Virus record (IMG/VR): IMGVR_UViG_3300047408_000317
Coordinates: 1 to 48,932 of that record
Strand: one strand, 5' to 3'
DNA: 48,932 bases
From: a virus
Shown: one piece after another, positions 1-8,767 of the stretch
How the letters are laid out: every line of letters starts with the position of its first letter
Position numbering within the stretch: position 1 is the first letter of the stretch
Translations under genes and position numbers: made by a program
The notes under the pieces: model-generated
Seen by the model: only the letters and a program-made list of their open reading frames with translations
The model's database searches: none
Told to the model about the DNA's origin: nothing

Positions 1-1
1 G

Positions 2-1252
2 CTCGCCCTGATGGACGGCGCGGTGGTCGAGGCCACGATGACCTATCTGCGCGCCGGCGTGGCGATGAACACGTTGAAAGAGGTCTACGGACTCACCGCG
101 ACCCAGGTGAAGGCGCTCGAGACCGCACAAAAATCCTACGAGGCCACGCTGAAAGAAGTACAGAAGGTCGAGGAGGCGAAGAACAGCGCGTCCCTGAAGG
201 CGCTCGAAGACATCAACATCGGCCAGGCCAAAGCGAACAAGCAGGCGATGGACGACACGCTCCACTCGCTCACCGAGACCGAAAAATTGTGGGTCGACTA
301 CTACGACCGGGTGGACGCCGCGACGCTGAGCGCGACCGACTACAAAAAGCTGAAAGTCAAAGAGTGGTTCGACAACGAAGTCCTCAAGCTGAAGGACGAC
401 GATGCGAACTGGATGGCGCATTACGACGCGTTGTACGCGACCGCGCAACAGCGGATGGGTGAAATCACGGACCAGAGCAATCACTACGTCCAGGACACGA
501 AGAAATTTCTCGGCGATCTCGAAGGCGGTCCGGGCGGATGGGAAGACACGTTTGCGCACACACTGGCGACCACGCATAGCTTCAAGGATGCCGCGAAGGC
601 GGTGTTCGGTGAGCTTGAGACCGACGTCCTCAATATTTTCGGGGACCTGCTCTCGAACCTTCTGAAGGGCTTCTTCGCGCCGATGGAAGCCAAACTCGGG
701 TCCCTGCTGGCGCAGGTGCTCGGCGTCGAGTCGCAGGCGAGCGGGTTCGTCGGCCCCACGCAGCCGGGGACGCCCTGGTGGCAGGTCATTGCCGGCGGCG
801 GCGGCGGGGCCAGCGGCAGTGATCCCACGCAACCGGGCGGCGGCCAGGGCATCGGCGTCGGGATTGGCTTGCCCTTTCACGATCCGTACGGCGGCGGCGG
901 CGCCGATCCGACCGGCAGCTCCGGCCAACAGGGCAGCCCGACAGACTATCCCGCCTACGCGAAGGGCGGCATCGTGTACGCCGCCGGTGGGTGGATGCGG
1001 CCGCAGGGCACCGACACCGTGCCGGCGATGCTGACACCCGGCGAGCGCGTGCTGACCGTGCAGGATACGCGGACCTTCGAGCGCGCGGGAGGCCTGGGCG
1101 CGCTGCGCGGCGGCCAGATGGGTCCCGCGTCGTCCGGACTCGAAAGCCGGATCGACGCCCTGCACGCCACGATCAAGCGACAAGGCGATCAGCTCGCCGC
1201 CCTCGTCCAGATGCAGCCGCAGATGCTGCGGCACGCCATGAGGGGCGCGTAG
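2..1252 (+). CDS. tail tape measure protein, C-terminal part (5' truncated by window edge)
   Basis: The frame is open from the first bases, so the start lies outside the window. The visible 416 residues are an alanine- and lysine-rich helical part (residues 1-180), a low-complexity Gly/Pro stretch, and a closing segment with AKGGIVYAAGG and GTDTVPAMLTPGERVLTVQ. That Gly-rich 'GTDTVPAMLTPGE' signature is typical of the C-termini of phage tape measure proteins, which set tail length and pass through the tail tube. It is followed without a gap by tail-tip genes, as in lambda, where H precedes M-L-K-I-J. The stop overlaps the GTG start of the next gene. Confidence 0.85.
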   Translation, partial: LALMDGAVVEATMTYLRAGVAMNTLKEVYGLTATQVKALETAQKSYEATLKEVQKVEEAKNSASLKALEDINIGQAKANKQAMDDTLHSLTETEKLWVDYYDRVDAATLSATDYKKLKVKEWFDNEVLKLKDDDANWMAHYDALYATAQQRMGEITDQSNHYVQDTKKFLGDLEGGPGGWEDTFAHTLATTHSFKDAAKAVFGELETDVLNIFGDLLSNLLKGFFAPMEAKLGSLLAQVLGVESQASGFVGPTQPGTPWWQVIAGGGGGASGSDPTQPGGGQGIGVGIGLPFHDPYGGGGADPTGSSGQQGSPTDYPAYAKGGIVYAAGGWMRPQGTDTVPAMLTPGERVLTVQDTRTFERAGGLGALRGGQMGPASSGLESRIDALHATIKRQGDQLAALVQMQPQMLRHAMRGA

Positions 1253-4155
1253 TGGCGACGACGCTGTCGATCCGCGCGCAGCTCGCCGGCAACTACGCCG
1301 CGCTCGTGCTCGCGGATGGCCCGGTCGGGTACTGGCGGCTGGGGGAGAGCGAAGGGTACGCGCAGGCGGTGCTGTCGGACGGGCCGTTCGGGTTCTGGCG
1401 ACTCGGTGACGCAAGCGGTACGGTCGCGACCGACAGCAGTGGCAACGGCCGGAATGGCACCTACAACGCCGGCACGACCCTGAACGCTGACGGTGCGCTG
1501 TCGGATGGTAGCAAGGCGACCGACTTCAGCGGCGCGCCCGCCGCGAACGTCACGAACACGAACACGCTCGCGGCGATTACCGGCGCGTGCTCACTCGAAG
1601 GTTGGTTCAACGCCGACACGGTTGCCGCGGGCCTCTTTCATGTGATTTGGATTTCGTCGTCAGGGGACAGCTACATCGCGATCAACACCGTCGGCGGGAT
1701 CACCAGCGCCTTCTCCCTCGGCGGCCTCTCGCGTTCGATCGCCAGCAGTGCCGCGCTCGTCTCGACCGGCGCCTGGTATCACATCGTGGCGACGTGGGAC
1801 GCTGACAAGATTCGTCTCTACGTGAACGGGGCGCTAGTGAACACCAGCGCGTCGTTCGTCGGCGCGCTCTCGCTCGGCGCTGGAACGTTCCGCATCGGCA
1901 CGAACAACGGCGGCGGTGAAGCGCTAGATGGTCGCATCGACGAAGTCGCCGTTTACAACTACACGCTGAGCATGCAGCAGATCGCGAACCACTACGCGCT
2001 GCGGACGTCGACGATCGCAACCGTAGCCGCCGCGACGGTCGCGGACAGCTCAGGCAACGGGCGCACGGCCACGATCGCCGGCGGCGTGACGCTGCAGCAG
2101 CCGACGCCGCAGCCGGACCTGAACACGGCGGCGCTGTTTGATGGAGTCGCCAGCTACGCGTCAGTGCCGACGTACGATGCGGCCGCCGGCCGGACGGCTA
2201 TATCGCTCGAGGGGTGGGTCAACCACAACGGCGCGGCGTGGAACGCTGTGCAGGCCGAAATCTTCCTGTCGCTTGGCAGCACCGGTCACTACATTTCGGT
2301 CAACTCCTTCGGCGCGTTGTGCTCGCTGCGAATCAGCGGCACACAAAATCTGCTCCAAAGCGCTGCTACCGTGCCCACGACGGGATGGCATCACATCGTC
2401 ATGACGTGGACGAGCGGCGATGTGATGCGGATCTATCTCGACGGCGTGCTGAGCAATACGAGCGCCGTGTTTAGTGGCACGCTGGATTCAGCGCCCGGGA
2501 TCACACTCGGCGCGTTCAGTTCCGGCGCTGGGTTCCGGCTCGCCGGAGCAGCCGACGAGTTGGCCGTCTACCCCTACGCGCTGACGGCCGCGCAGGTGCT
2601 GAACCACTATGTGTCCGGCAGCTGGACGGACCTGACCAGCGATCTCACGACCGCGCCCATCCGGATCACCCGCGGGTTCCAGAGCACCGCGCCGGACGAC
2701 CTGGTCGCCGCGCCGGCGTCGCTGCAGTTCGGGCTCGACAACTCGGTCCACAATGCCGGCGCGACCCGGAGCTACTACTCGCCGGACTCGACGAGCAAGC
2801 GCACCGGGTGGCAGACAGGTATCCGCGTCCAGTGCCGGGTCACGGCGAACGGGACCACGCGCACGCGGTTCGACGGGTGGCTCGATGTCACCACGCCACA
2901 AGCCGGGCTCTTCGAGGATCAAACGGTCGCGTGCCTGGCGATCGGCTGGCTGGGCCACGCCGCCACGGCGCTCGCGACCGGTCTCCCGGCCCAGATCGCG
3001 AAGCGCGCGGATCAATTGATCGCGGCGCTCGTCGCGGTGGTCCCGTTTCAGCCGCCGGCGACGTCCATCGCGACCGGGCTCGATACGTTCCCGGTCGCCT
3101 TCGATGATCTCGATCCGACGACCTCCACCGTCAACGACGCGCTCGATTCCGTGGTCAAGAGCGGCTTCGATCGCCTCTACGAAAAGGCGGACGGTACGCT
3201 CGTGTACGAGACGCGTGCGACCCGCGAGATGCCCGCGCCGAACGTGTTGACGCTCACCGACCTGTCCTCGAGTCCGACGCCGGGCCTCGCGCTCACGGCG
3301 GTGCCGGCCGAGCGCCGGCGCGACGCCATACGCAACCGCTTTCAGGTCACGGTGCATCCGCGGCGGCTCGACGCCGCCGCCGTCATCCTGTATGCGTTAC
3401 AGATCTCCGGGGCGACGGCCGCGATCCCGCCCGGCGCGACGGTCACCTTCGGCGGCGCGTTCGTGGATCCGACGCAGGCGAGCCAGCAAGTCGGCGGCTT
3501 CAACACGCTGATCAGTGACGGGGCCGGCGGAAGCGTCATCGGGACGAGCGGCAGCCTCCCGACGGGGGACTACGCGTTCGGCAGCAGCGCCGGCGGCACC
3601 GACTTGTCGGCCGCGTGTCCGGTGACCGTCGCGTACGAAATCGGGCAGGTCACCTTCACGGTCACCAACACCGCGGCGGTCCCCGCGATCCCCTCCAAGC
3701 TGCAATGCCGCGGGCAGGGCATCTACAACTACCAGACGGTCACTGCGACCGAGGCCGACACGTCGAGCCAGGGCGTCGTGGGCCAGAGCACGGTGACGGT
3801 GAATTGCCCCTACCAGGCCGATCCCTACTTCGCGCAGGCGGCCGCGCTCTATGGCTTGAACCTCTACGGCCCGTCGCGCACGTTCCTCGATCAAGGCGTG
3901 CAAGCGTTTGTGCACGCCGGCGACGAGGTCAGTATGGACACGCTGCTGCAGCGCGAGATCAGCGACGCGATCGCCATCACCGAGACCCTGACCGGCCTGA
4001 ACGCCGGCAACTACTGGATCAACGCGGGCGTCGAGGAATACGACGAACGCACCAACGCGACGTTCACGCTGATGCTGACGCCGCGCGATGTGACCACGTA
4101 TTTCACGGTGGACGTCTCGACCCTCGATGGGCCGGACGTGCTGGCCGCCATCTAA
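1252..4155 (+). CDS. tail protein with two LamG-type lectin domains
   Basis: 967 residues from the GTG that overlaps the previous stop (TAGTG). Two related concanavalin/LamG-like repeats fill roughly residues 25-245 and 255-460. Each has a 'YWRLGE/FWRLGD' entry, a DSSGNGR motif, a 'SLEGW' strand and a 'W(Y/H)HIV(A/M)TW' strand, and ends near 'NHY'. The remaining 500 residues resemble a tail-hub or distal-tail protein, with 'RITRGFQS' at the start and many short beta strands. LamG folds usually bind glycans, so the protein probably sits at the tail tip and contributes to surface recognition. The duplication of the lectin domain is directly visible. The hub role is inferred from position after the tape measure gene. 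Confidence 0.75.
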   Translation: MATTLSIRAQLAGNYAALVLADGPVGYWRLGESEGYAQAVLSDGPFGFWRLGDASGTVATDSSGNGRNGTYNAGTTLNADGALSDGSKATDFSGAPAANVTNTNTLAAITGACSLEGWFNADTVAAGLFHVIWISSSGDSYIAINTVGGITSAFSLGGLSRSIASSAALVSTGAWYHIVATWDADKIRLYVNGALVNTSASFVGALSLGAGTFRIGTNNGGGEALDGRIDEVAVYNYTLSMQQIANHYALRTSTIATVAAATVADSSGNGRTATIAGGVTLQQPTPQPDLNTAALFDGVASYASVPTYDAAAGRTAISLEGWVNHNGAAWNAVQAEIFLSLGSTGHYISVNSFGALCSLRISGTQNLLQSAATVPTTGWHHIVMTWTSGDVMRIYLDGVLSNTSAVFSGTLDSAPGITLGAFSSGAGFRLAGAADELAVYPYALTAAQVLNHYVSGSWTDLTSDLTTAPIRITRGFQSTAPDDLVAAPASLQFGLDNSVHNAGATRSYYSPDSTSKRTGWQTGIRVQCRVTANGTTRTRFDGWLDVTTPQAGLFEDQTVACLAIGWLGHAATALATGLPAQIAKRADQLIAALVAVVPFQPPATSIATGLDTFPVAFDDLDPTTSTVNDALDSVVKSGFDRLYEKADGTLVYETRATREMPAPNVLTLTDLSSSPTPGLALTAVPAERRRDAIRNRFQVTVHPRRLDAAAVILYALQISGATAAIPPGATVTFGGAFVDPTQASQQVGGFNTLISDGAGGSVIGTSGSLPTGDYAFGSSAGGTDLSAACPVTVAYEIGQVTFTVTNTAAVPAIPSKLQCRGQGIYNYQTVTATEADTSSQGVVGQSTVTVNCPYQADPYFAQAAALYGLNLYGPSRTFLDQGVQAFVHAGDEVSMDTLLQREISDAIAITETLTGLNAGNYWINAGVEEYDERTNATFTLMLTPRDVTTYFTVDVSTLDGPDVLAAI

Positions 4156-4165
4156 GGAGTCGAGC

Positions 4166-5353
4166 GTGCCGAGCTGGGTGACCCCGCTGTCGTGGACCTT
4201 CAAGCTGATTCCGACGTTCACCACGCTGAACACGGAGATCCGCGACAAGCTCCTGTTCTTCAAAACACTGGTCGACGACAGCGCGAACCTGGCGCTGCCG
4301 GCGCGGACGACGCTGACGCTCGCGACGGACGCCTGCACGCCGACGCAGAACGCGCACGCGATCGACACCGAGGCGGCGGCGGCCACCGATGACCTCTCGA
4401 CGCTGACCATCGCCGGAAATATCCGCGCCGGGCATCTCCTGATTCTCACGGCGGCGAACTCCGCACGCGTCCCGACGGTCCGCAGCGGCATCGGCAATAT
4501 CCTCATGGCCGGCGGCGACTACGGCCTCGACGGATCGAAGAACGCGTTCCTGCTCCTGCAACTCGTCGGGACGACGTGGTTCGAGATCACACGCGCCGTC
4601 TACAACAGCGGCGGCACGAACCGGGCCGAGACGGGGACGGGCAATATTACCGCGATGGCATTGCCAGCGGGGCCGGGCCCGCTGACGATCTACATGAACA
4701 ATGCGTCGCTCGCGACCATTCAAGGCATCGCCGCGGGACTCGTCGGTCAAACGCTCACCATTCACAGCGTCAACGCGGAGGTGCGGCTCGCGCATCAGGA
4801 CGCGAGTGGCACCGCGCTGGGCAAGCTGTTGAACTTCGCCACGTCGGGGCCGTCGGCGTTGGCCCCGGGGGCCGGGTCCGCCGTGTACGAGTACGACACG
4901 TCACTGCGGTGGCGGCTCGTACAGCACGAGCAGGGCGCGCCGATCAGCCTGGTCGGGAATTATTCGACGACGAACATTACCGCGACGGGTGGGAGCGCGT
5001 CGCTCACCCCGGTCGCGCCGGCGCAGTGTACGTATTACCTCAAAGGTCGGATGCTGCATTGGCACTTCCAGATGTCGGGCGCCACGCTGGCGGCGGGCCC
5101 AGCGACGACGATTCAGCTGAAATCGCCCGGTCCCACGGTCGGCGGAGTCGCCGGGGCCGGCTATCAGTGTCTCTTGCAAGACTTCTATCCGGCGGTCATC
5201 CGCGGGCTCGATAACGGCACCACCGTGCTCGGCATGTTCGAGACCAACGCGGGGTCACAGAGCGTGCAGTGCCGCACCGGGTTCCTCGGCGGCGGCTGGG
5301 CCAACTCCGCCAGCCTCAACATCGAGTTCAGCGTCAGCTATCCGATCGTGTAG
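4166..5353 (+). CDS. putative tail fibre or tail-tip structural protein
   Basis: 395 residues from a GTG start preceded by AAGGAG. The N-terminus ('PSWVTPLSWTFKLIPTFTTLN') is followed by a 'NTEIRDKLLFFKTL' helix, a pattern common at the base of phage fibre proteins. The rest is Gly/Thr/Ala-rich and beta-strand-like, with a 'LLQLVGTTWFEI' segment similar to short trimeric fibre repeats. Position directly after the lectin-bearing tail protein supports a structural role at the tail tip. No enzymatic motif is visible. The fibre assignment is an inference from composition and context. Confidence 0.55.
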   Translation: MPSWVTPLSWTFKLIPTFTTLNTEIRDKLLFFKTLVDDSANLALPARTTLTLATDACTPTQNAHAIDTEAAAATDDLSTLTIAGNIRAGHLLILTAANSARVPTVRSGIGNILMAGGDYGLDGSKNAFLLLQLVGTTWFEITRAVYNSGGTNRAETGTGNITAMALPAGPGPLTIYMNNASLATIQGIAAGLVGQTLTIHSVNAEVRLAHQDASGTALGKLLNFATSGPSALAPGAGSAVYEYDTSLRWRLVQHEQGAPISLVGNYSTTNITATGGSASLTPVAPAQCTYYLKGRMLHWHFQMSGATLAAGPATTIQLKSPGPTVGGVAGAGYQCLLQDFYPAVIRGLDNGTTVLGMFETNAGSQSVQCRTGFLGGGWANSASLNIEFSVSYPIV

Positions 5354-5380
5354 TCATTTCTCGAAGGAGAGTCACCCGCC

Positions 5381-5803
5381 ATGCGCGCTCTGATGCAGTC
5401 CGTCACGATCGTCGAACAGAAAGCCGCGACCGCCAACCGGCTCGACATCCAGGCCTTCACGGTCGACGCCGTCGCGAAGCTCGTGACGATCACGGGCCGC
5501 GGCGTGCACGTCGACGCGGACGGGCAGACGCTCGGCGCCGATCGGCTGCCCGAGATCCGCGTCGCCGACGATGACGTGTACGTCTTGATGGCCGCGGGCG
5601 CGCAGAACATCACGGTGAACGTGCTGACCGCGCTCGGCGTGGCGCCCGCCCTGATCGCGCAGGTGGTCGCCGGCTGCACCGCGCAGCCGCAGGCCGCGGC
5701 CGACGCCTACTACACCGGCACGCGCGATGCGCTCTACGACGCGGTCGAGCGCGCGCTCGTCGGCTGGGGCGCCGTCGACGCCGTCCCGAAGGACGCTGTC
5801 TGA
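5381..5803 (+). CDS. hypothetical tail-region protein
   Basis: 140 residues with a good ribosome-binding site (GAAGGAG, about 12 nt upstream). The first half reads as beta strands ('QAFTVDAVAKLVTITGRGVHV'), the second as helices rich in Ala and Asp. It shares no motif that I recognise. It lies between the fibre-like gene and a membrane protein gene and overlaps the latter by 1 nt, so it belongs to the late tail operon. Function unknown. Confidence 0.7.
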   Translation: MRALMQSVTIVEQKAATANRLDIQAFTVDAVAKLVTITGRGVHVDADGQTLGADRLPEIRVADDDVYVLMAAGAQNITVNVLTALGVAPALIAQVVAGCTAQPQAAADAYYTGTRDALYDAVERALVGWGAVDAVPKDAV

Positions 5804-6177
5804 TGACCGCCCTGAACATCTACGCGCAGGAGCTGCCGGCCGGGCTGCTGGAGCGCCTCGCGCGGTTCGAGCGCCGCCAGCAGCAGGATGAAGGCCGGCG
5901 CGCCAGCGATCACGACGACGGCGGGCCGTCGATCGACTGGACCTGGCGTCATCTCGGCGCGTTGACGGCCGCCGGGCTTTTTTTGTTCACGCTCGGCATG
6001 AACTGGCACCGGATCGACGCGCTGACCGACACGGTGTCGACCCAGGCGCAACGCAACGCCGAAGACCACGCGACCTTCGCCCGTCAGCAGGCGATCGATC
6101 AGCACTTCGACAGCCTGCAGCGGCAGATCGAGGACCTGAAAACCTATCTCGTGCGCGATCGCGCGAGGACGCGGTGA
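5803..6177 (+). CDS. single-pass membrane protein with C-terminal coiled coil
   Basis: 124 residues. An acidic and basic N-terminal stretch is followed by one hydrophobic segment around residues 50-68 (LGALTAAGLFLFTLGMNW), then a helical tail with heptad-like spacing (residues 70-120: 'LTDTVSTQAQRNAEDHATF...LQRQIEDLKTYL'). This build is seen in phage spanin- or holin-like accessory lysis proteins and in tail-associated membrane proteins. Nothing in the sequence decides between them. It is translationally coupled to the previous gene (TGATG). Confidence 0.6.
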   Translation: MTALNIYAQELPAGLLERLARFERRQQQDEGRRASDHDDGGPSIDWTWRHLGALTAAGLFLFTLGMNWHRIDALTDTVSTQAQRNAEDHATFARQQAIDQHFDSLQRQIEDLKTYLVRDRARTR

Positions 6178-6366
6178 TGCGGTAACACCATCTTCGATCG
6201 GCAACGCGCCGCCTCATGACCGGCGCGGGCTCCTCGGCTACGAGCCGTCGATCGATCACAAAGCCACCGCGAACACGGCCACGTTCGCTTCGTCACCCTC
6301 GCTTGGGAAGGTTCAGGGTGATCGAGCGGGCGTGGCCGGTTTCGTTGGTGGGGACAAAAGGACAGC

Positions 6367-7737
6367 ATGAAATCCGTTCTCCGTCTCGTCGCCGCCGCGC
6401 TCCTCTCGACCTCGTGCGGCGCGCTCGCCGGCGGGCCGATCCGCGTGGCGCCGCCGACCGTCTCGATCGATCCGGTCTACACGTTCGGGATCGTGGCGTG
6501 CGGCGTGCCGGTGCCGACCACCGCGTCCTGCCCGGCGCCGATCGCTGGCGCGACGATCGAAGTCCAGCACCTCGACGGCTGGGTTTCCGCCATCGCGAAC
6601 GGCGACGGCTTCGCGCTGCTGCACGCGAGCATCCCGTACAGCGCGGTGCGGATCTCGGCGGACGGCTTCGTCACGCTGACGGCGAGCATCGAGCCGCCGA
6701 CGATCGACCAGACGAACGTCACGTTCTCGCTGACCCCGGACGTCCCGCCGCTGCCGGCGCCGCCGACGCGCGACGAGATCCTCCAGGTCCATCTCACCTT
6801 CCAAGGGCTGTATTGCGACACGGTGCAATTCGGGCGGCTGCCCTGGTTTGAAGCGGCGTTGCCGTGGCTCGCGCCGGCGGATCGCGCCCGCTGCTACGCC
6901 GCGAAGCACGCGTCCCCCGCCTGGGGACCCGGCGGCGATACGCACGCGATCATCAACCTGCCGAGTGGGCCGCCGCTCTACGACGAGCCGGGGCAACCCT
7001 ACAGCGCGGATCGCTTCCCGGCGCTCGACTGGACGGCCGGAGGCACGCACATCGACGGACGCCTGGCGGATCTGATCGCGGAAGTCGCGCGCGCCGGCTT
7101 CAATCGGCAACTGCTGTTCCTCGGTGGCGACGACGGGGCACGCGGCTTCCCGATCGCGATGGCGCAGTTGGACCTCGTCTATCAGGCGCTCCGCGTCGAG
7201 AGCCCGTACGGCGACCTTGGCGGCTACGTCGTGCCGTTCCCCGGCTGGGACGGCGTCTTCTACGGCTACACACCGGACCAGGTCGCGCAGTGGGGCGCGA
7301 AATGTCGCCGGCTCTTTCTGTACTGCGGTCTCGAGCATCAGCCCGGGCGCATCCCGGTCGGCGAGGGCGGCAGCGATTACCTGCCCGGCGGCCGGATGAC
7401 GACGTTCGATTTGCTCCTCGCGGAGTTCGACGGGCCGAACGATCGCACCTGGCGCGCGACGGCGCGCGGACCTCGCGACTATCCCGGCAATCAGATCTGG
7501 CAGATCGCCGCACGGATGCTCGGCCCGTTGTATCGCCGGCCGGACGATCAGCCGGCCGACGCCGACAGCGCGACGCCGCCGTTCTACCTCGCGCCGGCGT
7601 CGCCCCGCGGGCCGTACGTGCACTGCGCCTTCGAATGGATTGGCGAGTACTTGTTCGTCCGCGACCGCGAGACGGTCGAGCAGGTCGACGTCGACCGGAC
7701 GTATTTCAAATCGCTCGGCTACAGCTGCGGCGGGTAG
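6367..7737 (+). CDS. secreted protein of unknown function, possible receptor-binding or hydrolase
   Basis: 456 residues beginning with a signal peptide (residues 1-22, hydrophobic core LRLVAAALLSTSCGALAG). A Cys after 'LSTS' might make it a lipoprotein, but the lipobox is poor. Residues 35-125 look like a small beta domain with a Cys pair. Residues 130-456 look like an alpha/beta domain with aromatic strands such as 'LLFLGGDDGARGFPI' and 'YVVPFPGWDGVFYGY', a style seen in glycoside hydrolase-like barrels. No catalytic pair can be named. It is unusual for a phage tail-region protein to carry a signal peptide, so surface display or host modification is possible. Confidence 0.6.
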   Translation: MKSVLRLVAAALLSTSCGALAGGPIRVAPPTVSIDPVYTFGIVACGVPVPTTASCPAPIAGATIEVQHLDGWVSAIANGDGFALLHASIPYSAVRISADGFVTLTASIEPPTIDQTNVTFSLTPDVPPLPAPPTRDEILQVHLTFQGLYCDTVQFGRLPWFEAALPWLAPADRARCYAAKHASPAWGPGGDTHAIINLPSGPPLYDEPGQPYSADRFPALDWTAGGTHIDGRLADLIAEVARAGFNRQLLFLGGDDGARGFPIAMAQLDLVYQALRVESPYGDLGGYVVPFPGWDGVFYGYTPDQVAQWGAKCRRLFLYCGLEHQPGRIPVGEGGSDYLPGGRMTTFDLLLAEFDGPNDRTWRATARGPRDYPGNQIWQIAARMLGPLYRRPDDQPADADSATPPFYLAPASPRGPYVHCAFEWIGEYLFVRDRETVEQVDVDRTYFKSLGYSCGG

Positions 7738-7787
7738 AGGGGTCGGCATCGTCGGACACGTCAGTCAATGAAGGAAGAGAGAGTCAG

Positions 7788-8213
7788 ATGGGCGCATTCA
7801 ACATCAACATCACGGGCGTCGGCGGACACGGGTGCGAGCGCAAGGCGAAAGCAGGCGAGAAGTTGTACGGGCGCTGCGGACGATTCACCTGTCCGGACTG
7901 CATGGCGTACGACTTCGTGCAGCGGCTGAAGCAGGCCGGGATGGTGCGCGAGGGCGACACGGCGACGGGGCAGGAAGTCGTGCATTCGTCGGCGTGCTCG
8001 GCCACGCTCGAAGACTGCACCTGCCATGCGGTGCCAGCCGGAGCCGAGATCTACTACACCGACCACGAACATCGTCTCGTTGAATCGCCGACGCCCACCG
8101 GCAAGACGTTCTGGCGCGTCAAGCATCACGCGACGTTTACGCACTGGCCGCACTCGCCGGCGACGGTCATCGACGACATGCTGAAGAACGAGCGGAAGGC
8201 AGGCTCGTTCTGA
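7788..8213 (+). CDS. Cys/His-rich small protein
   Basis: 141 residues from an ATG preceded by AAGGAAGAGAGAG. It has many Cys and His residues: CERK, CGRFTCPDC (residues 30-38), 'HSSACSATLEDCTCHA' and several HH pairs. These probably bind zinc and act structurally. No known domain is recognised. An upstream ATG at 7768 is out of frame. It lies between the secreted protein and the holin candidate. Confidence 0.6.
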   Translation: MGAFNINITGVGGHGCERKAKAGEKLYGRCGRFTCPDCMAYDFVQRLKQAGMVREGDTATGQEVVHSSACSATLEDCTCHAVPAGAEIYYTDHEHRLVESPTPTGKTFWRVKHHATFTHWPHSPATVIDDMLKNERKAGSF

Positions 8214-8215
8214 GC

Positions 8216-8398
8216 ATGTTCCGCGAGGCCCTGCGCGCGCTGCTCGTCACCGCCTTGCGCTGCCCGCGCTGTGCCGCGGCGAATCGACCCGGCGCGACCT
8301 CCATCGAGATCGACCAGACCGCCTCGCGCGGCTACTGCGGCGTCTGCCGCTGCGAAGGCCCGCTCACCAGCTTTCAACCTCCGAAGGAGCACCCATGA
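8216..8398 (+). CDS. small zinc-ribbon protein
   Basis: 60 residues. Two Cys pairs, CPRC (residues 16-19) and CGVC (about 42-45), make a zinc-ribbon. The start follows the previous stop by 2 nt and the stop overlaps the next start (ATGATG region), so it is part of the same operon. Role unknown; such ribbons in phages usually bind nucleic acid or stabilise small folds. Confidence 0.55.
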   Translation: MFREALRALLVTALRCPRCAAANRPGATSIEIDQTASRGYCGVCRCEGPLTSFQPPKEHP

Positions 8399-8754
8399 TG
8401 CCGACTGATTCGATTCCCACGCCGCCGAGCGCCGTCGTCGTCAGCGGCACCGCCTACACGATGGGCCAGACGCTGCAGACCAAGCATGGCCAGCCGGACA
8501 TCGTCATCACCGTCATCACGCCGCTGGTGGCGATCCTGGTGCGCGCCGCGAAGGCGTACCTCCAGACGCTGCTCGGCTTGCTCTCAGCGAGCGCGTTCGG
8601 GATGGCGGCGACGGTCCTGCCGGCCGGCGATTTCCTGCACACGCTGACGATCTGCGCCGGCCTATCGGTGGCCTCCGGCGTTATGTCGCTGCTGACGAAC
8701 GTCTCGGTCCTGCTCACCGCGCTCGGGGATCGGTTCCCCATTCTCAAAACCTAA
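8395..8754 (+). CDS. holin candidate, multi-pass membrane protein
   Basis: 119 residues with three hydrophobic stretches: about 38-55 (IVITVITPLVAILVRAA), 58-78 (LQTLLGLLSASAFGMAATVL) and 84-108 (LTICAGLSVASGVMSLLTNVSVLL). The N-terminus is polar and the C-terminus short and charged. This matches a class I holin layout. It is preceded by GGAGCACCC and can start at either of two adjacent ATG codons (8395 or 8398). No endolysin gene is recognised nearby, so the lysis assignment rests on topology and size only. Confidence 0.5.
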   Translation: MMPTDSIPTPPSAVVVSGTAYTMGQTLQTKHGQPDIVITVITPLVAILVRAAKAYLQTLLGLLSASAFGMAATVLPAGDFLHTLTICAGLSVASGVMSLLTNVSVLLTALGDRFPILKT

Positions 8755-8767
8755 AAGGCATCCGCAC

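Noticed and set aside
991-1251. N-terminal extension of the LamG tail protein
   Set aside because: The extension is out of frame over the tape measure gene and is Arg-rich; the GTG at 1252 overlaps the preceding stop as usual in this genome.
6313-7749. 478-residue minus-strand ORF
   Set aside because: Antisense to the secreted 456-residue protein with signal peptide; composition of a shadow frame.
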